Positions 8,154 through 16,958 of a DNA stretch of 64,000 nt are shown one piece after another. The stretch comes from Caldilineaceae bacterium (GTDB taxonomy: Bacteria; Chloroflexota; Anaerolineae; Caldilineales; Caldilineaceae), in the NCBI GenBank assembly GCA_019637645.1, contig JAHBVH010000006.1, positions 62,001 to 126,000 of the forward strand. Reading direction: 5' to 3'. A model generated the notes under the pieces. It did no database searches. It was not told the DNA's origin and saw only the letters and a list, made by a program, of their open reading frames with translations. Each line of letters opens with the position of its first letter. Position 1 is the stretch's first letter. The translations under genes were made by a program, and so were the position numbers.

Positions 8154-9086
8154 TTAGCCGACACTAATCAGGGCGGCAAGTTCATCACCAACCGTTTGCT
8201 TGCGTTGTTCGACTTCATCGATCCAATGTTGCCACATATCCAAGGCGGTTTGGGGCTTCTTATCCCGCTTGAGTTTGTCATAGGCGTTTTTGGCATGCAC
8301 CGTATCGCGGAAGCAGCCTTGTTCAACGCCCCAAGCAATCGCTTCTTCCGGGCCACTAAACGCGACGGGTGCTTGCTCTTCCAAAGTATGCATCTCTTCG
8401 CTCGTCAGCCCACCATAGACGGCGGCTTCGATCTTTTCTGGCATACCGCGCCAAGAACCTGTTTCGTCCCACAGCGTGATGCCGGCCCGCCCGCGTCGCG
8501 CCCATTCAACATGGATACCGCGGCGGTCGCGCTCTTGCACCACCCGCAGTTGCAGGTTGAGGGAGCGACGGAGGCGGGCTAATTCCACCACGCTAATCGT
8601 CGTACTTTCGACTTCACGCGCTTGGCCGTCTAGCCCCGTGCGCAAGTGATAGATCCAGAGCGTGTCCACCCCCCAGCCGGTGATCGTATCTTGTAAAAGG
8701 CGCATAGCCAGCGCTTTGTCTTTGAACGAAGCCACTCGATTCTTGTTACGACCGGCATCATTGTCCAAGATCGCTTCGACAATGAGCGGCGACAGAATGC
8801 TGGTCAAGCTATCGATCACCACGGTTTTGACGCCCGAGCCAGCCATGTTTTCTTTGAGCAAAGCGGCGATCCGCTCGGCGTTGACATTATCCGCCGGTTC
8901 GTCGCTTAGCTGAAAGACTTCATCGTTGGCAAACCGGGCCACCTCGGCAAACCGATGGTCGGCATCCACCACCAACAACGGTCCGACAAGCTGCGAAGCA
9001 AAGGTACTTTTACCACTCCCTGGATAGCCCACCAGCGCCCACTGGCGTGGCGGATATACAATTTTGTCCATCTTCTTGAATGCCAT
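8154..9086 (-). CDS. AAA/RecA-like P-loop ATPase, phage NTP-binding (Sak4/AAA_24) type
   Basis: Single-domain ATPase. The Walker A motif GYPGSGKST is near residue 20, the Walker B-like VVIDSLTS near residue 98, and WIYHLRTGL near 145 occupies a RecA-like sensor position. Proteins of this pattern are common in phages and prophages, where Sak4-like members act with SSB in recombination; here no other phage gene is adjacent, so a domesticated or relict role is possible. The C-terminal ~90 residues (TSEEMHTLEE...) form a helical domain. GAGGAA precedes the ATG, and a strong terminator follows. Exact function unknown. Confidence 0.65.
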   Translation of the reverse strand: MAFKKMDKIVYPPRQWALVGYPGSGKSTFASQLVGPLLVVDADHRFAEVARFANDEVFQLSDEPADNVNAERIAALLKENMAGSGVKTVVIDSLTSILSPLIVEAILDNDAGRNKNRVASFKDKALAMRLLQDTITGWGVDTLWIYHLRTGLDGQAREVESTTISVVELARLRRSLNLQLRVVQERDRRGIHVEWARRGRAGITLWDETGSWRGMPEKIEAAVYGGLTSEEMHTLEEQAPVAFSGPEEAIAWGVEQGCFRDTVHAKNAYDKLKRDKKPQTALDMWQHWIDEVEQRKQTVGDELAALISVG

Positions 9087-9191
9087 TGTGCAGTTCCTCT
9101 CATTCCAACCAAAGCCAAAACAGCAGTGCCGTCACGAGAAATTATAGCACATATGTTCCATTCTGTCACAATAGAAAATCGCTTGACCACC

Positions 9192-9310
9192 GGTAGCCGT
9201 GCCGGGGACGGGCCAAAATCCGCCTCCCCTTGATACGCCGCCGTGCCGGGGACGGGCCAAAACCCGCCTCCCCTTGCGACAACGGCTGGCCCGTCCCCGG
9301 CACGGCTACC
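9192..9310. repeat. Direct plus inverted repeat cluster with perfect 24-bp stem
   Basis: A 37-nt unit beginning GCCGTGCCGGGGACGGGCCA occurs twice in tandem (9196-9232 and 9240-9276, one mismatch). The sequence 9192-9215 is then repeated exactly in inverse orientation at 9287-9310. The whole can fold into alternative long GC-rich hairpins. It lies between two convergent or tandem genes and has no coding content. Confidence 0.85.
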
Positions 9311-9313
9311 GTA

Positions 9314-9841
9314 CTACAAGCTTGGCAAAGAACTATTCCCCTCACCTAGCGCACGCTGCATCAACACCCCATCCAACCAACGGTTAAATTTAAAGCCAAT
9401 GGTGGGTAGCAGGCCCACCTGCACAAAGCCAAGGCGTTGGTGCAGGTCAATCGAAGCGCGATTTTCGCTATCGCCGATCACCGCAATCATCTGGCGAAAG
9501 TGGCGCGCGGTACAGGCATCGATCAAGGTCGTCAACAGGGTACGGGCAATGCCACGCCGTTGGTAGGCCGGATCAACATAGATTGAATCCTCCACGGTAT
9601 AGCGATAGCCTGGGCGTGGGCGATAGCTGCTGGCATAGCTATAGCCCACGACACGCCCCGCCACCTCGGCCACGAAATAGGGGTAATCCTGGTCGAGCAG
9701 CGCCTGCATGCGTCGAGCCATTTCACTGGCATCGGGGGGGGTTAGCTCCCAGGAAGCGCTCTCTTCTAGAACGCTCCGGCCATAGATGGCGGTAATGGTG
9801 GGGAGATCCGCGAAGGTGACGGGACGAATGGTTAATGTCAT
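9314..9841 (-). CDS. GNAT N-acetyltransferase, phosphinothricin acetyltransferase-like
   Basis: Acetyl-CoA-dependent N-acetyltransferase of the Pat/YwnH group, which acts on amino-acid analogues such as phosphinothricin or methionine sulfoximine. Diagnostic segments are IRPVTFADLPTITAIY at the N terminus, YVDPAYQRRGIARTLL (acetyl-CoA loop Q/RxxGxA) and the C-terminal LHQRLGFVQVG...FKFNRWLD. Length (~175) is normal. ATG at 9841 begins with the conserved MTLTIRPV; GTG at 9856 is an alternative. It is divergent from the LysR gene, which might control it. Confidence 0.85.
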   Translation of the reverse strand: MTLTIRPVTFADLPTITAIYGRSVLEESASWELTPPDASEMARRMQALLDQDYPYFVAEVAGRVVGYSYASSYRPRPGYRYTVEDSIYVDPAYQRRGIARTLLTTLIDACTARHFRQMIAVIGDSENRASIDLHQRLGFVQVGLLPTIGFKFNRWLDGVLMQRALGEGNSSLPSL

Positions 9842-10090
9842 AACGCGCTTGCTCACTTTCTTAGTAGCTGTGGATGAGAGGGTAGAGACCTTTAGGGTTT
9901 ATGAAGGTTAACGCTTAAAATCGGAACGTGGGCTTTCGCCGGCGTCGCTGGCTAGCCCGGTGGCCTTGCGGGCGCGGGCAGATTACCGAATTGAATGGTT
10001 ACTCTTCATCAGCGCACTAGTGAGCTCTACCGCTTTAATTGCTTACCCTTCATGAGCGCCGGGCGACCAGCGTGCGTAACGTCTAAACCA

Positions 10091-10120
10091 TTGTGAGAAT
10101 AGACCGTTTTGGCGTATACT
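10091..10120 (+). promoter_or_regulatory. Candidate promoter of the LysR gene
   Basis: TTGTGA (10091-10096) and TATACT (10115-10120) are spaced by 18 bp, close to sigma-70 consensus, about 45 nt upstream of the ATG at 10167. The rest of the 325-nt divergent gap (9842-10166) shows no gene. Confidence 0.55.
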
Positions 10121-10145
10121 GCAAGGGGTATTTACAAATAGTGGC

Positions 10146-10162
10146 TATCAACTATATTGATA
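10146..10162. promoter_or_regulatory. Candidate LysR operator
   Basis: Perfect 6-bp dyad TATCAA-CTATA-TTGATA. Its overall shape fits the interrupted palindromes bound by LysR-type regulators. It lies between the candidate promoter and the regulator's start codon, where binding would repress its own synthesis. Confidence 0.45.
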
Positions 10163-10166
10163 ATCT

Positions 10167-11081
10167 ATGGATCTTGAACAGCTCACAGCTTTTGATCGGG
10201 TTGTGCGCGCGGGTAGCTTTAGCCGCGCGGCGCGTGAACTGCATCTCGCGCAGCCGACCATTAGCACCCGTATTCAAATCCTCGAGCAAGAAGTTGGCGG
10301 CCCCCTGTTGGTGCGTTCTAACCATGGGGCCAAATTAACCCCGCTTGGCGTCAGCTTTCTGCCCTATGCGCGGCGGGCGCTAGCGGCCATGCTCGACGGC
10401 GTGGCCGCGGCCCAAGAAGCCCGGCGAGGTCTACGCGGGCGCGTGACGATTGGAGCGTTGGGCTCGCTAGCCGAAGCGCTCCTTGCGCCAGCCCTTGCCA
10501 AGTTCCAAGCCCACTATCCAACCGTTGAATGTTATGCTCGTTCTGCCGATCACATCCCCATGATCGACCTGCTCTATGACGGGATCGTTGAGCTTGCCAT
10601 TGTCGCGTGGCCCTGTGTCCAACCGCTAACCACCGACCTCAAGCCGTTGCTCCGCTTTCATGAGCCGGTGCCTTTTGTTGTGCCTCCCCACCATCCTTTT
10701 GCCACGCGCGCGCAAATCACACAGGCCGACATCCTGGCCGCGGAGATGCGCTTTTTGTTGCTCCGTTGGTGGCAGATCACGCCGCCTGAGCTAACCCGTT
10801 TGGCCGCCCACGCCTACCTGAGCAGCGATCTTCCCCGCGAGATCGCCTATGTTTGGACGTGTGAAGGGCATGGTCATGGCTTTTTTACCCAAGCCTACAT
10901 TCACCATGATCTACAAACTGGGCGCTTGGTGGCCGTGCCGGTGGCCGATTTAGCGCCGCTCTACCGCGATAGCGCCTTGGTCTGTTTCGAGCGCCAAAGC
11001 CAATTATCGCCCGCGGCCGAGGCGCTCGTTCAAGAGATCCGCGAACGGGCCCTACAATTGGGTATCTTAGAATCAACTTAG
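10167..11081 (+). CDS. LysR-type transcriptional regulator
   Basis: The N-terminal winged helix-turn-helix (residues 1-60) is textbook: MDLEQLTAFDRVVRAGSF, SRAARELHLAQPTISTRIQ, and LEQEVGGPLLVR. The effector-binding domain (about 90-295) has the two-lobed periplasmic-binding fold pattern, starting GRVTIGALGSLAE. Length (304) is normal. It is divergent from the GNAT gene across a gap holding a promoter and a dyad operator, the usual LysR layout; control of the GNAT gene is an inference. The effector is unknown. Confidence 0.9.
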   Translation: MDLEQLTAFDRVVRAGSFSRAARELHLAQPTISTRIQILEQEVGGPLLVRSNHGAKLTPLGVSFLPYARRALAAMLDGVAAAQEARRGLRGRVTIGALGSLAEALLAPALAKFQAHYPTVECYARSADHIPMIDLLYDGIVELAIVAWPCVQPLTTDLKPLLRFHEPVPFVVPPHHPFATRAQITQADILAAEMRFLLLRWWQITPPELTRLAAHAYLSSDLPREIAYVWTCEGHGHGFFTQAYIHHDLQTGRLVAVPVADLAPLYRDSALVCFERQSQLSPAAEALVQEIRERALQLGILEST

Positions 11082-11087
11082 TTAGGC

Positions 11088-11161
11088 GTTACGCACTTGC
11101 GCCAGACCCGACAGGTTTGGCAAACCTGTTAGGTCTCTAGTTACCCAGCCAACCGCGTAAC
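11088..11161. repeat. Nested palindromic ~74-bp repeat element, copy B
   Basis: Same plan as 5665-5738. The outer TTACGCA and CGCGTAA ends are inverted, and the inner palindrome is CCCGACAGGTTTGG / CAAACCTGTTAGG, with a few substitutions. It starts 7 nt after the LysR stop, so it may also act as its transcription end. Confidence 0.8.
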
Positions 11162-11208
11162 TTCGATTAGTGTTAGCATCAACTTAACAGTGGAAGGGGA
11201 AGCTTGAC

Positions 11209-11862
11209 ATGCGTTCAGAAGATTGGCAAAGAGTCTATTGGTTATGTGGTTCGCCCTGTGCCGGTAAAAGTACCCTGGCACAGAAATTGGCGGAACGCTT
11301 CAATTGGCAACTCTACGCCAGCGATGACTGGTTCAACGATCATCGCGAGCGTTCAACCGCAGCGGCCCAGCCCACCTTTTATCGTATTTCTCGCCTGCGT
11401 GGTGACGCGCTTTGGTTGCGGCCCGTTGTCGAGCAAATTGCCACCGAAATCGACTTTATAGCCGAACAGTTCACATTGGTTTTAGAGGATCTTGGACGTT
11501 TATTACAGGAGAGTTCACAGACCATTCTTTTTGAAGGTGCCGCAGTCCTACCCCATCAATTGCATGGACTGCTACCAGAGCCACGCCATGCCTTTTGGCT
11601 GATTCCCACCGAGGCTTTTCAGCGACACTACTATGCGCAGCGCCCCTGGATTCATGACGTGCTCGCCACCACATCAGCACCGGAGCAAGCCTTCGCCCAT
11701 TGGATGGCGCGCGATGCCGGATTTGCCCACTGGTTGGAAGGCCAACTGCTTGCGCATCCCATGGCATGGCTTTCGGTCGATGGTGCGCTGAGCCTGGATG
11801 AAACAGCCGCTTTGGTCGCTGCACATTTTAGCGCAACGCCGGAGCCAGCGCCCCCGTCATAA
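11209..11862 (+). CDS. P-loop kinase-like AAA protein
   Basis: Small P-loop NTPase of the adenylate/shikimate/chloramphenicol-kinase-like group. The Walker A motif CGSPCAGKST is near residues 11-20, followed by the YASDDWF segment typical of the substrate-binding Asp in this fold. TILFEGAAVLP near residue 105 looks like the central strand, and an Arg-containing lid lies around 130-150. At 217 residues it matches phosphotransferases that modify small molecules or nucleosides. No pathway partner is adjacent. Substrate unknown. Confidence 0.65.
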   Translation: MRSEDWQRVYWLCGSPCAGKSTLAQKLAERFNWQLYASDDWFNDHRERSTAAAQPTFYRISRLRGDALWLRPVVEQIATEIDFIAEQFTLVLEDLGRLLQESSQTILFEGAAVLPHQLHGLLPEPRHAFWLIPTEAFQRHYYAQRPWIHDVLATTSAPEQAFAHWMARDAGFAHWLEGQLLAHPMAWLSVDGALSLDETAALVAAHFSATPEPAPPS

Positions 11863-11902
11863 ATCCGCGTGCTAGCCAGCCGATAGACATTATCAGCATT
11901 AG

Positions 11903-13156
11903 TTAGGTACGTTCTAGCCGCGCCCAAAGCGCATCTTCGGCCTGCTGGGCAATCAGAAAACGTTGGTCGCCATCGACCCCCACGTCCGTAATGACATATT
12001 GCCCTGGTGCGCTACCCAAGTAGTGGCTAAAGATCTGGTCAGTGGCGGCCCGCCAGCGGAGCGCTTCTGCGGGTTCCTCTTGTTGTAACTTCGTCCAGTT
12101 TGCAGGAATTTCAATGGCAATCAACGGGGCATCGACGGTCAAATCCATTTGCTGCCAACCTTGATTGACTTGGACGATCTGGGGCTGGTTGGCGAGCTGC
12201 ACAATCACCGATTGGGCATCAAAGAGGGGTACTTCGCGCACCCGTGTTGAGCCAATCAGCCAAGTTAGGCTCAGCCGCGAGGCCGGACCGCGATTGAGGT
12301 CGTTGCGAAAGGGATAATAGTCTGGCGTAAAGGTGAAGGAGACAGCGCGTAACAGGCCAAAATTGAGCGCCGCATTCGGATATTGCAGCGGATCGACAGT
12401 CCAGTGAATCACGCCGATGCCTTGCATTAACGCTTGTTCAGCCTGGATCTTTTTCAGCAAATAGGCTAACCGTAATCCACGGTGGGTCGGGAGAACCCCC
12501 ATAAGTTGCGATTCAATCCGCAGTTCGCCACGCCAATTGGTCGTCCACGCTCCGGGCAAGGCCGGGCCACCCCGCTTATAAAAACCGAAGAGAAAAGCAG
12601 CCACCGCTTCATCCACACGCGCCACGAGGGAAGTTCCAAGTGGGAAGTCGCTGCTATGCAGATCGGACGGGTATAAAAATTCGGGGGGGCTACCCCAGAT
12701 CTCCTGCTGCAACGCGCGGATCGTCGCCGCCTCCCGTTGAGCGGGACGCCCGATATCCACCGCGCCAACCATCTGGTGTGTCGGTGCATAGCTGTGGAGA
12801 GCGGTCGGGTCATACAGATGGATCTGTTCACTATGCAAGCGCTGCGCGAACTGGAGGTACAGTGCTTCCCGCTCAATGGCCGGTGCCATCGGCAAAACAT
12901 GGTAGCGTATAACGTAGGCCGGTTCAGCGCGTGGGCGCGCTGCGGTCGATGCCGCGGGCAAGGCAAAGCCAGCCCCAACCAACTGTTCATCGAGAAAAAC
13001 CGGCAAGATCTTCCCGCCGATGGCGGGAAAAGCTGCCTGCAAAAAATGATAGGGCAACAAGGTGGGATTTTGACTCCCACCCAATTGCTGATAAAGCGTC
13101 TCTACATCGGTACGCCAACCCGCCCCATGCTTATCAAGCAGCGCAATTTGTAACAT
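11903..13156 (-). CDS. COG3375-type GNAT superfamily protein
   Basis: Large (417-residue) predicted acyltransferase. The central part (about 150-330) carries the family's recurring segments: a leading MVGAVDIG, SQLMGVLPTHRGLRLAYLLK (acetyl-CoA binding), a WTVDPLQYPNAALNFGLL segment and LNRGPASRLSLTWLI. These correspond to the conserved regions of the COG3375 'predicted acetyltransferase' group, which is found beside enolase-type racemases in some genomes. The first ~130 residues are a separate N-terminal region. ATG at 13156 is chosen because a longer start would overlap rlmB. It lies 34 nt downstream of rlmB, probably in the same unit. Substrate unknown. Confidence 0.7.
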   Translation of the reverse strand: MLQIALLDKHGAGWRTDVETLYQQLGGSQNPTLLPYHFLQAAFPAIGGKILPVFLDEQLVGAGFALPAASTAARPRAEPAYVIRYHVLPMAPAIEREALYLQFAQRLHSEQIHLYDPTALHSYAPTHQMVGAVDIGRPAQREAATIRALQQEIWGSPPEFLYPSDLHSSDFPLGTSLVARVDEAVAAFLFGFYKRGGPALPGAWTTNWRGELRIESQLMGVLPTHRGLRLAYLLKKIQAEQALMQGIGVIHWTVDPLQYPNAALNFGLLRAVSFTFTPDYYPFRNDLNRGPASRLSLTWLIGSTRVREVPLFDAQSVIVQLANQPQIVQVNQGWQQMDLTVDAPLIAIEIPANWTKLQQEEPAEALRWRAATDQIFSHYLGSAPGQYVITDVGVDGDQRFLIAQQAEDALWARLERT

Positions 13157-13190
13157 TTTGGTTATATTGCCTAACAAACTGAAGAGAACG

Positions 13191-13952
13191 CTAAGACTTC
13201 GCGGATTCGCGGGCTTGACGGGCCGCGTGGAGGACAATGCTGCCGGCAACCGCCGCGTTGAGGCTTTCAACTTGCCCTAACATGGGCAGCCGTACCAAGA
13301 AATCACATCGTTCCCGGGTCAAACGGCTGAGCCCCTCGCCTTCGCTCCCCACGACAATCGCCAACGCCCCGGTGAGGTTGGCGCGGCTAAGGGGCAGGGC
13401 ATGATCCACATTATCTAACCCCGCCACCCAGATATTGCTCTCTTTGAGCAATTCAATGGTGCGATTGAGGTTGGTCACCTGGACGACGCGTAGATGTTCC
13501 ACCGCACCGGCACTGGCATTGCTCACCGCGGCGGTCACCTGTGCAGAGCGGCGATCCGGGATAATGACCCCATGCACGCCCATGGCTTCAGCGGTGCGGA
13601 AGAGCGTTCCCAAATTTTGCGGATCTTGCAAATGATCGAGCAGCAGCAAAAGGGGTGGCTCACCAACCCCGCGCGCATAGGCCAGACAATCTTCCAACTC
13701 CACATAAGGATAGTCACCGACTTCTAGCGCTACGCCTTGGGCATTGGCTGATTGGCTGGCTAGCTTATCAAAAAGGCCCCCCTTGATCGGCCGCGTTGGA
13801 ACATTTTGCGCCGTGGCCAACGCCAAAATATCACCAATAATCCCGGTATGCTGGGGTTCACTGGTGCCCTCCAACCAGAGCCGAAAGAGCCGTCGCCGCT
13901 TTGCCCGCAAAGTCTCTAAAACAGCGCGCCGCCCATAAATTAATTCACTCAT
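13191..13952 (-). CDS. rlmB: 23S rRNA 2'-O-methyltransferase, RlmB/TrmH (SpoU) family
   Basis: SAM-dependent SPOUT methyltransferase expected to methylate the ribose of 23S rRNA G2251 (E. coli numbering). It has the N-terminal substrate-binding domain ([11 protein letters not shown] start) and the knotted catalytic domain with the three SpoU motifs: [31 protein letters not shown] and [20 protein letters not shown]. Length (~254) is normal. Start is ATG at 13952, with GTG at 13958 possible. It follows cysS by 52 nt, an association also known from Firmicutes. Confidence 0.9.
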   Translation of the reverse strand: MSELIYGRRAVLETLRAKRRRLFRLWLEGTSEPQHTGIIGDILALATAQNVPTRPIKGGLFDKLASQSANAQGVALEVGDYPYVELEDCLAYARGVGEPPLLLLLDHLQDPQNLGTLFRTAEAMGVHGVIIPDRRSAQVTAAVSNASAGAVEHLRVVQVTNLNRTIELLKESNIWVAGLDNVDHALPLSRANLTGALAIVVGSEGEGLSRLTRERCDFLVRLPMLGQVESLNAAVAGSIVLHAARQARESAKS

Positions 13953-14004
13953 ACTCACTTAATATCCCAAAATAGAATTGCGCTTGAGTTTGTCCCGCAT
14001 TAGC

Positions 14005-15411
14005 CTACTCACCGAAACGCCAGACAGGTCCCTCTGGCGTATCTTCGATCACAATACCCTGTTCCTTCAACCCATTGCGCACCTTGTCGGCCAACGCCCA
14101 CTGTTTGGCGTTGCGTAGCTCAGTACGAATGGTCAGTAAGAGATCGACAAACGGTTTCACATCGCCGCCGCCACTAGCTTCGTGGGTCTCTTCGTGCAAG
14201 CCCAGCCCTAAGACGCCGGTCAATTCACGCAAGGTCTGTTGCGCGGCACTGAAGAACGGCCCACTCACACCAGCATCGCGCGCGCTGTTAATGGCACGCA
14301 CCAATTCAAAGATGGCAGCCATGCCGCTACTGGTATTAAAGTCATCGTCCATGGCACTGATAAAGCTGGCCCGGGCGTTCTCGGTTGCTTCGCGCAAGGT
14401 ATCGACTTCTTCGCCCGTCGTCTTTGTACCCTTGCCAGGCCGTAGCCCGGTTAAAAGCCGCGTCAGCACCCGTTTGGCGTTGGTCAGGGTTTCATCGTTA
14501 TAGACCACCGGTTTGCGATAGTGGCCGGAATAGATCAGGATGCGGAGGGCGTCGCTGCTGTGCTTGGTCAGGAATTCATCAATGGTGATCAAATTGCCTA
14601 GGGATTTACTCATCTTTTCCCCGGCCAGTTGCAACATGCCATTGTGCATCCAATAGCGGGCAAAGGGTTTGCCTGTCATGCTTTCGGTTTGGGCGATCTC
14701 ATTTTCGTGGTGCGGGAAGATCAGATCATTACCGCCACCATGAATGTCAATCTGCTCGCCCAAATGGCGCAGGCTCATGGCCGAGCATTCAATATGCCAC
14801 CCTGGTCGCCCTTCGCCCCAAGGGCTCTCCCAGGCGGGCTCGCCAACCTTGGCCGATTTCCACAGCGCAAAGTCGCCGGGATGTTCCTTGCGTTGGTCTT
14901 CTTCGACGCGGGTGCCGCTGAGCGCTTCCTCCAGTTGACGACGGCTCAATTTACCATAGTCGTCGTCTTTGGTCACCCGGAAATAGACATCGCCATCCAG
15001 CTGATAGGCATAGCCCTCTTCACCCAAGCTCTGCACCATTTGGATGATTTCCGGCATAGTCTCGCTCACCTTAGGATAGACATCGGCTGGCATCACATTG
15101 AGATCGGTCAAGTGGCGTAAATATTCACTGGCAAAATGGTTGGCTAAGGCAATGGGGTCTTCGCCACGCTCATTGGCCCGCCGAATAATTTTGTCATCGA
15201 CATCGGTAAAATTGGTCACATAGCGCACCTGATAGCCACGATAGATCAGATAGCGGCGCACCATGTCAAAAACAATTGCCGCCATCGCATGACCAATATG
15301 CGCATTGGCGTAGACCGTCGGGCCACAGACATACATACGCACTTTGCCCGGCTCCAGCGTCTGAAACTCCTCGGTCTGACGCGTGAGCGTGTTGTAAATG
15401 CGAAGACTCAT
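14005..15411 (-). CDS. cysS: Cysteine--tRNA ligase
   Basis: Class I aminoacyl-tRNA synthetase charging tRNA-Cys. The zinc-binding and cysteine pocket begins with CGPTVY near residue 29, followed by the HIGH motif AHIGHAM. A further zinc site lies at WHIECSAM and [15 protein letters not shown], and the KMSKS loop is KMSKSLGN. The DALR-like anticodon-binding C-terminal region spans about 350-468, and length (468) is normal. It is flanked by a yacL-like gene upstream and rlmB downstream, all on the minus strand. No T-box leader is apparent in the 181-nt upstream gap. Confidence 0.97.
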   Translation of the reverse strand: MSLRIYNTLTRQTEEFQTLEPGKVRMYVCGPTVYANAHIGHAMAAIVFDMVRRYLIYRGYQVRYVTNFTDVDDKIIRRANERGEDPIALANHFASEYLRHLTDLNVMPADVYPKVSETMPEIIQMVQSLGEEGYAYQLDGDVYFRVTKDDDYGKLSRRQLEEALSGTRVEEDQRKEHPGDFALWKSAKVGEPAWESPWGEGRPGWHIECSAMSLRHLGEQIDIHGGGNDLIFPHHENEIAQTESMTGKPFARYWMHNGMLQLAGEKMSKSLGNLITIDEFLTKHSSDALRILIYSGHYRKPVVYNDETLTNAKRVLTRLLTGLRPGKGTKTTGEEVDTLREATENARASFISAMDDDFNTSSGMAAIFELVRAINSARDAGVSGPFFSAAQQTLRELTGVLGLGLHEETHEASGGGDVKPFVDLLLTIRTELRNAKQWALADKVRNGLKEQGIVIEDTPEGPVWRFGE

Positions 15412-15517
15412 GATGAAGATAGGTCCTATCTATGGTTGTAAGAATGGAACAGATGATAGGGTTGATTATACCATAGCTTTTGGCTAGGGATAAAGCAGTA
15501 ACGTGGGACGCGGATAA

Positions 15518-15561
15518 ACGCGGGTGAACGCGGATAAAAATAAATCCGCGTTCACCCGCGT
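15518..15561. repeat. Inverted repeat of the ATCCGCGTTCACCCGCGT type
   Basis: Perfect 18-bp arms (15518-15535 and 15544-15561) with an 8-nt A-rich loop, between the yacL-like gene and cysS. It may act as a terminator or attenuator on the minus strand, and the motif looks like a dispersed repeat. Confidence 0.75.
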
Positions 15562-15592
15562 CCAATTTCCGGCGGCAGGTTTGTTGATCCGC

Positions 15593-16660
15593 TTATTCCG
15601 GCGTGGCAAAGATTAGGCGGCCAGCATTGGTCTGGAGCACTTTGGTGACTTGCACCAGCACTTCTTGGTTGAGGAAACGGCGGCCATTTTCAACGACGAC
15701 CATCGTGCCATCTTCCAAAAAGCCGACCCCTTGGCTTGCTTCTTTGCCTTCTTGGATAATCCGCAAGGGCAACTCTTCGCCCGGCAAGAGCACAGCCTTC
15801 ACGGCGTTGGCGAGTTCGTTGATGTTCAAGACTTTGATCCCCTGCAGACGGGCCACCCGATTCAGGTTGTAGTCGTTCGTCACAATCGCGGCGGCCAAGG
15901 TAAGCGCCAGACTGATCAACTTATCGTCAACTTGTTGCGCGTCTTGCGGATCTTGATCAATAAATTCGATGGCAACGTCGTCGGTATTTTGTAGCCGATC
16001 CAACATCTCTAGGCCACGGCGGCCACGGTTGCGCCGCAGGGCATCCGACGAGTCAGCAATATACTGAAGCTCATTCAAAACGAACCGCGGCACGGACAAA
16101 ATGCCAGGGACAAAGCCGGTTTGGGCAATATCGGCAATGCGCCCATCAATAATTACACTAGTGTCAAGCAATAATTTAGGTGGTTGATATGCTGAAGTAG
16201 CACTGGTCTGGAATTTGCCGGCAACAGTACCCCCAAACCGACCGGTTTGGAATAAGAGAAGCAATTCTTCCTGGCGAGTCACGGCAACAGTTGCCCCCAA
16301 ATAACCAAAGATAATGACAAGGATTAAGGGCAAGATACTGCCAAAGGGCGGCGGCAATTGTGCAATGGGATAGCTGAGCAAGGCGGCAATCAGCAACCCA
16401 ACCATGAAGCCAACGGTTCCCGCCACTAAATCACCCGTGGGAATTGAACGCAAATTATTGCGTGCAGCCTTTGCTGGCGCGATCACCAACCAAGGCGCCA
16501 TAACATAGCCAAGCGCGCCCAGAATGATGGTCGCTGGGACGAAATAGAGGGCAGATTCCGTTGTCAGCTCCGTGGTTTGAGCTAGTGCCATTCCCAACTC
16601 CCAACCGACAAAACCATAAACCAGCGCTCCCAGCACTCGTAAAAGAGGCTCAAAACGCAT
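15593..16660 (-). CDS. Membrane-anchored PIN-TRAM domain protein, YacL-like
   Basis: Probable membrane-bound ribonuclease-fold protein. Four hydrophobic helices occupy about residues 1-120. A PIN domain follows (about 150-265), with acidic residues in LLLDTSVIIDGR, FVLNELQYIAD and IVTNDYNLN. A C-terminal TRAM domain (about 285-345; GEGVGFLEDGTMVVVEN-like) is predicted to bind RNA. A TAGGAG ribosome-binding site lies 8 nt before the ATG at 16660, which rules out the ATG at 16681. In Bacilli yacL lies in the cluster leading to cysS and rlmB, and the same order is kept here. Confidence 0.88.
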   Translation of the reverse strand: MRFEPLLRVLGALVYGFVGWELGMALAQTTELTTESALYFVPATIILGALGYVMAPWLVIAPAKAARNNLRSIPTGDLVAGTVGFMVGLLIAALLSYPIAQLPPPFGSILPLILVIIFGYLGATVAVTRQEELLLLFQTGRFGGTVAGKFQTSATSAYQPPKLLLDTSVIIDGRIADIAQTGFVPGILSVPRFVLNELQYIADSSDALRRNRGRRGLEMLDRLQNTDDVAIEFIDQDPQDAQQVDDKLISLALTLAAAIVTNDYNLNRVARLQGIKVLNINELANAVKAVLLPGEELPLRIIQEGKEASQGVGFLEDGTMVVVENGRRFLNQEVLVQVTKVLQTNAGRLIFATPE

Positions 16661-16958
16661 TATGTAATCTCCTACTAGCATAAGTTCACCTATTATGGCG
16701 TGATTATGACACTAAACATCGTTTGGGTCAGTAGCACTTTCTACTTTTCGATACTCTTTCTATCAGATAGTTGCTATACGCTTAGACAAAAGTTGACAAG
16801 CAGATAGGGTGCCTTCGCGAAGCGTTACCGACGGGCACTCATTCGTGAGTTTTGGCGATTCCACTAGAACCGTGTCAAAATTAGGTGGATGTTCAAAAAG
16901 CCCGTGAGTCAGTAGATTGCCGATGGCACCCATTTGGATCGAGGCACGCTTTGTGTCA
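16661..16958. other. Intergenic divergent region
   Basis: Nearly 300 nt between the PIN-TRAM gene and the membrane glycosyltransferase operon. A TTGACA-like hexamer occurs near 16790 and a TATACG near 16772, but no convincingly spaced promoter pair. No gene or strong hairpin seen. Confidence 0.5.

Noticed and set aside
9196..9276. Possible CRISPR-like tandem repeat
   Set aside because: Only two 37-nt units, 7-nt gap, no spacer series and no cas genes.
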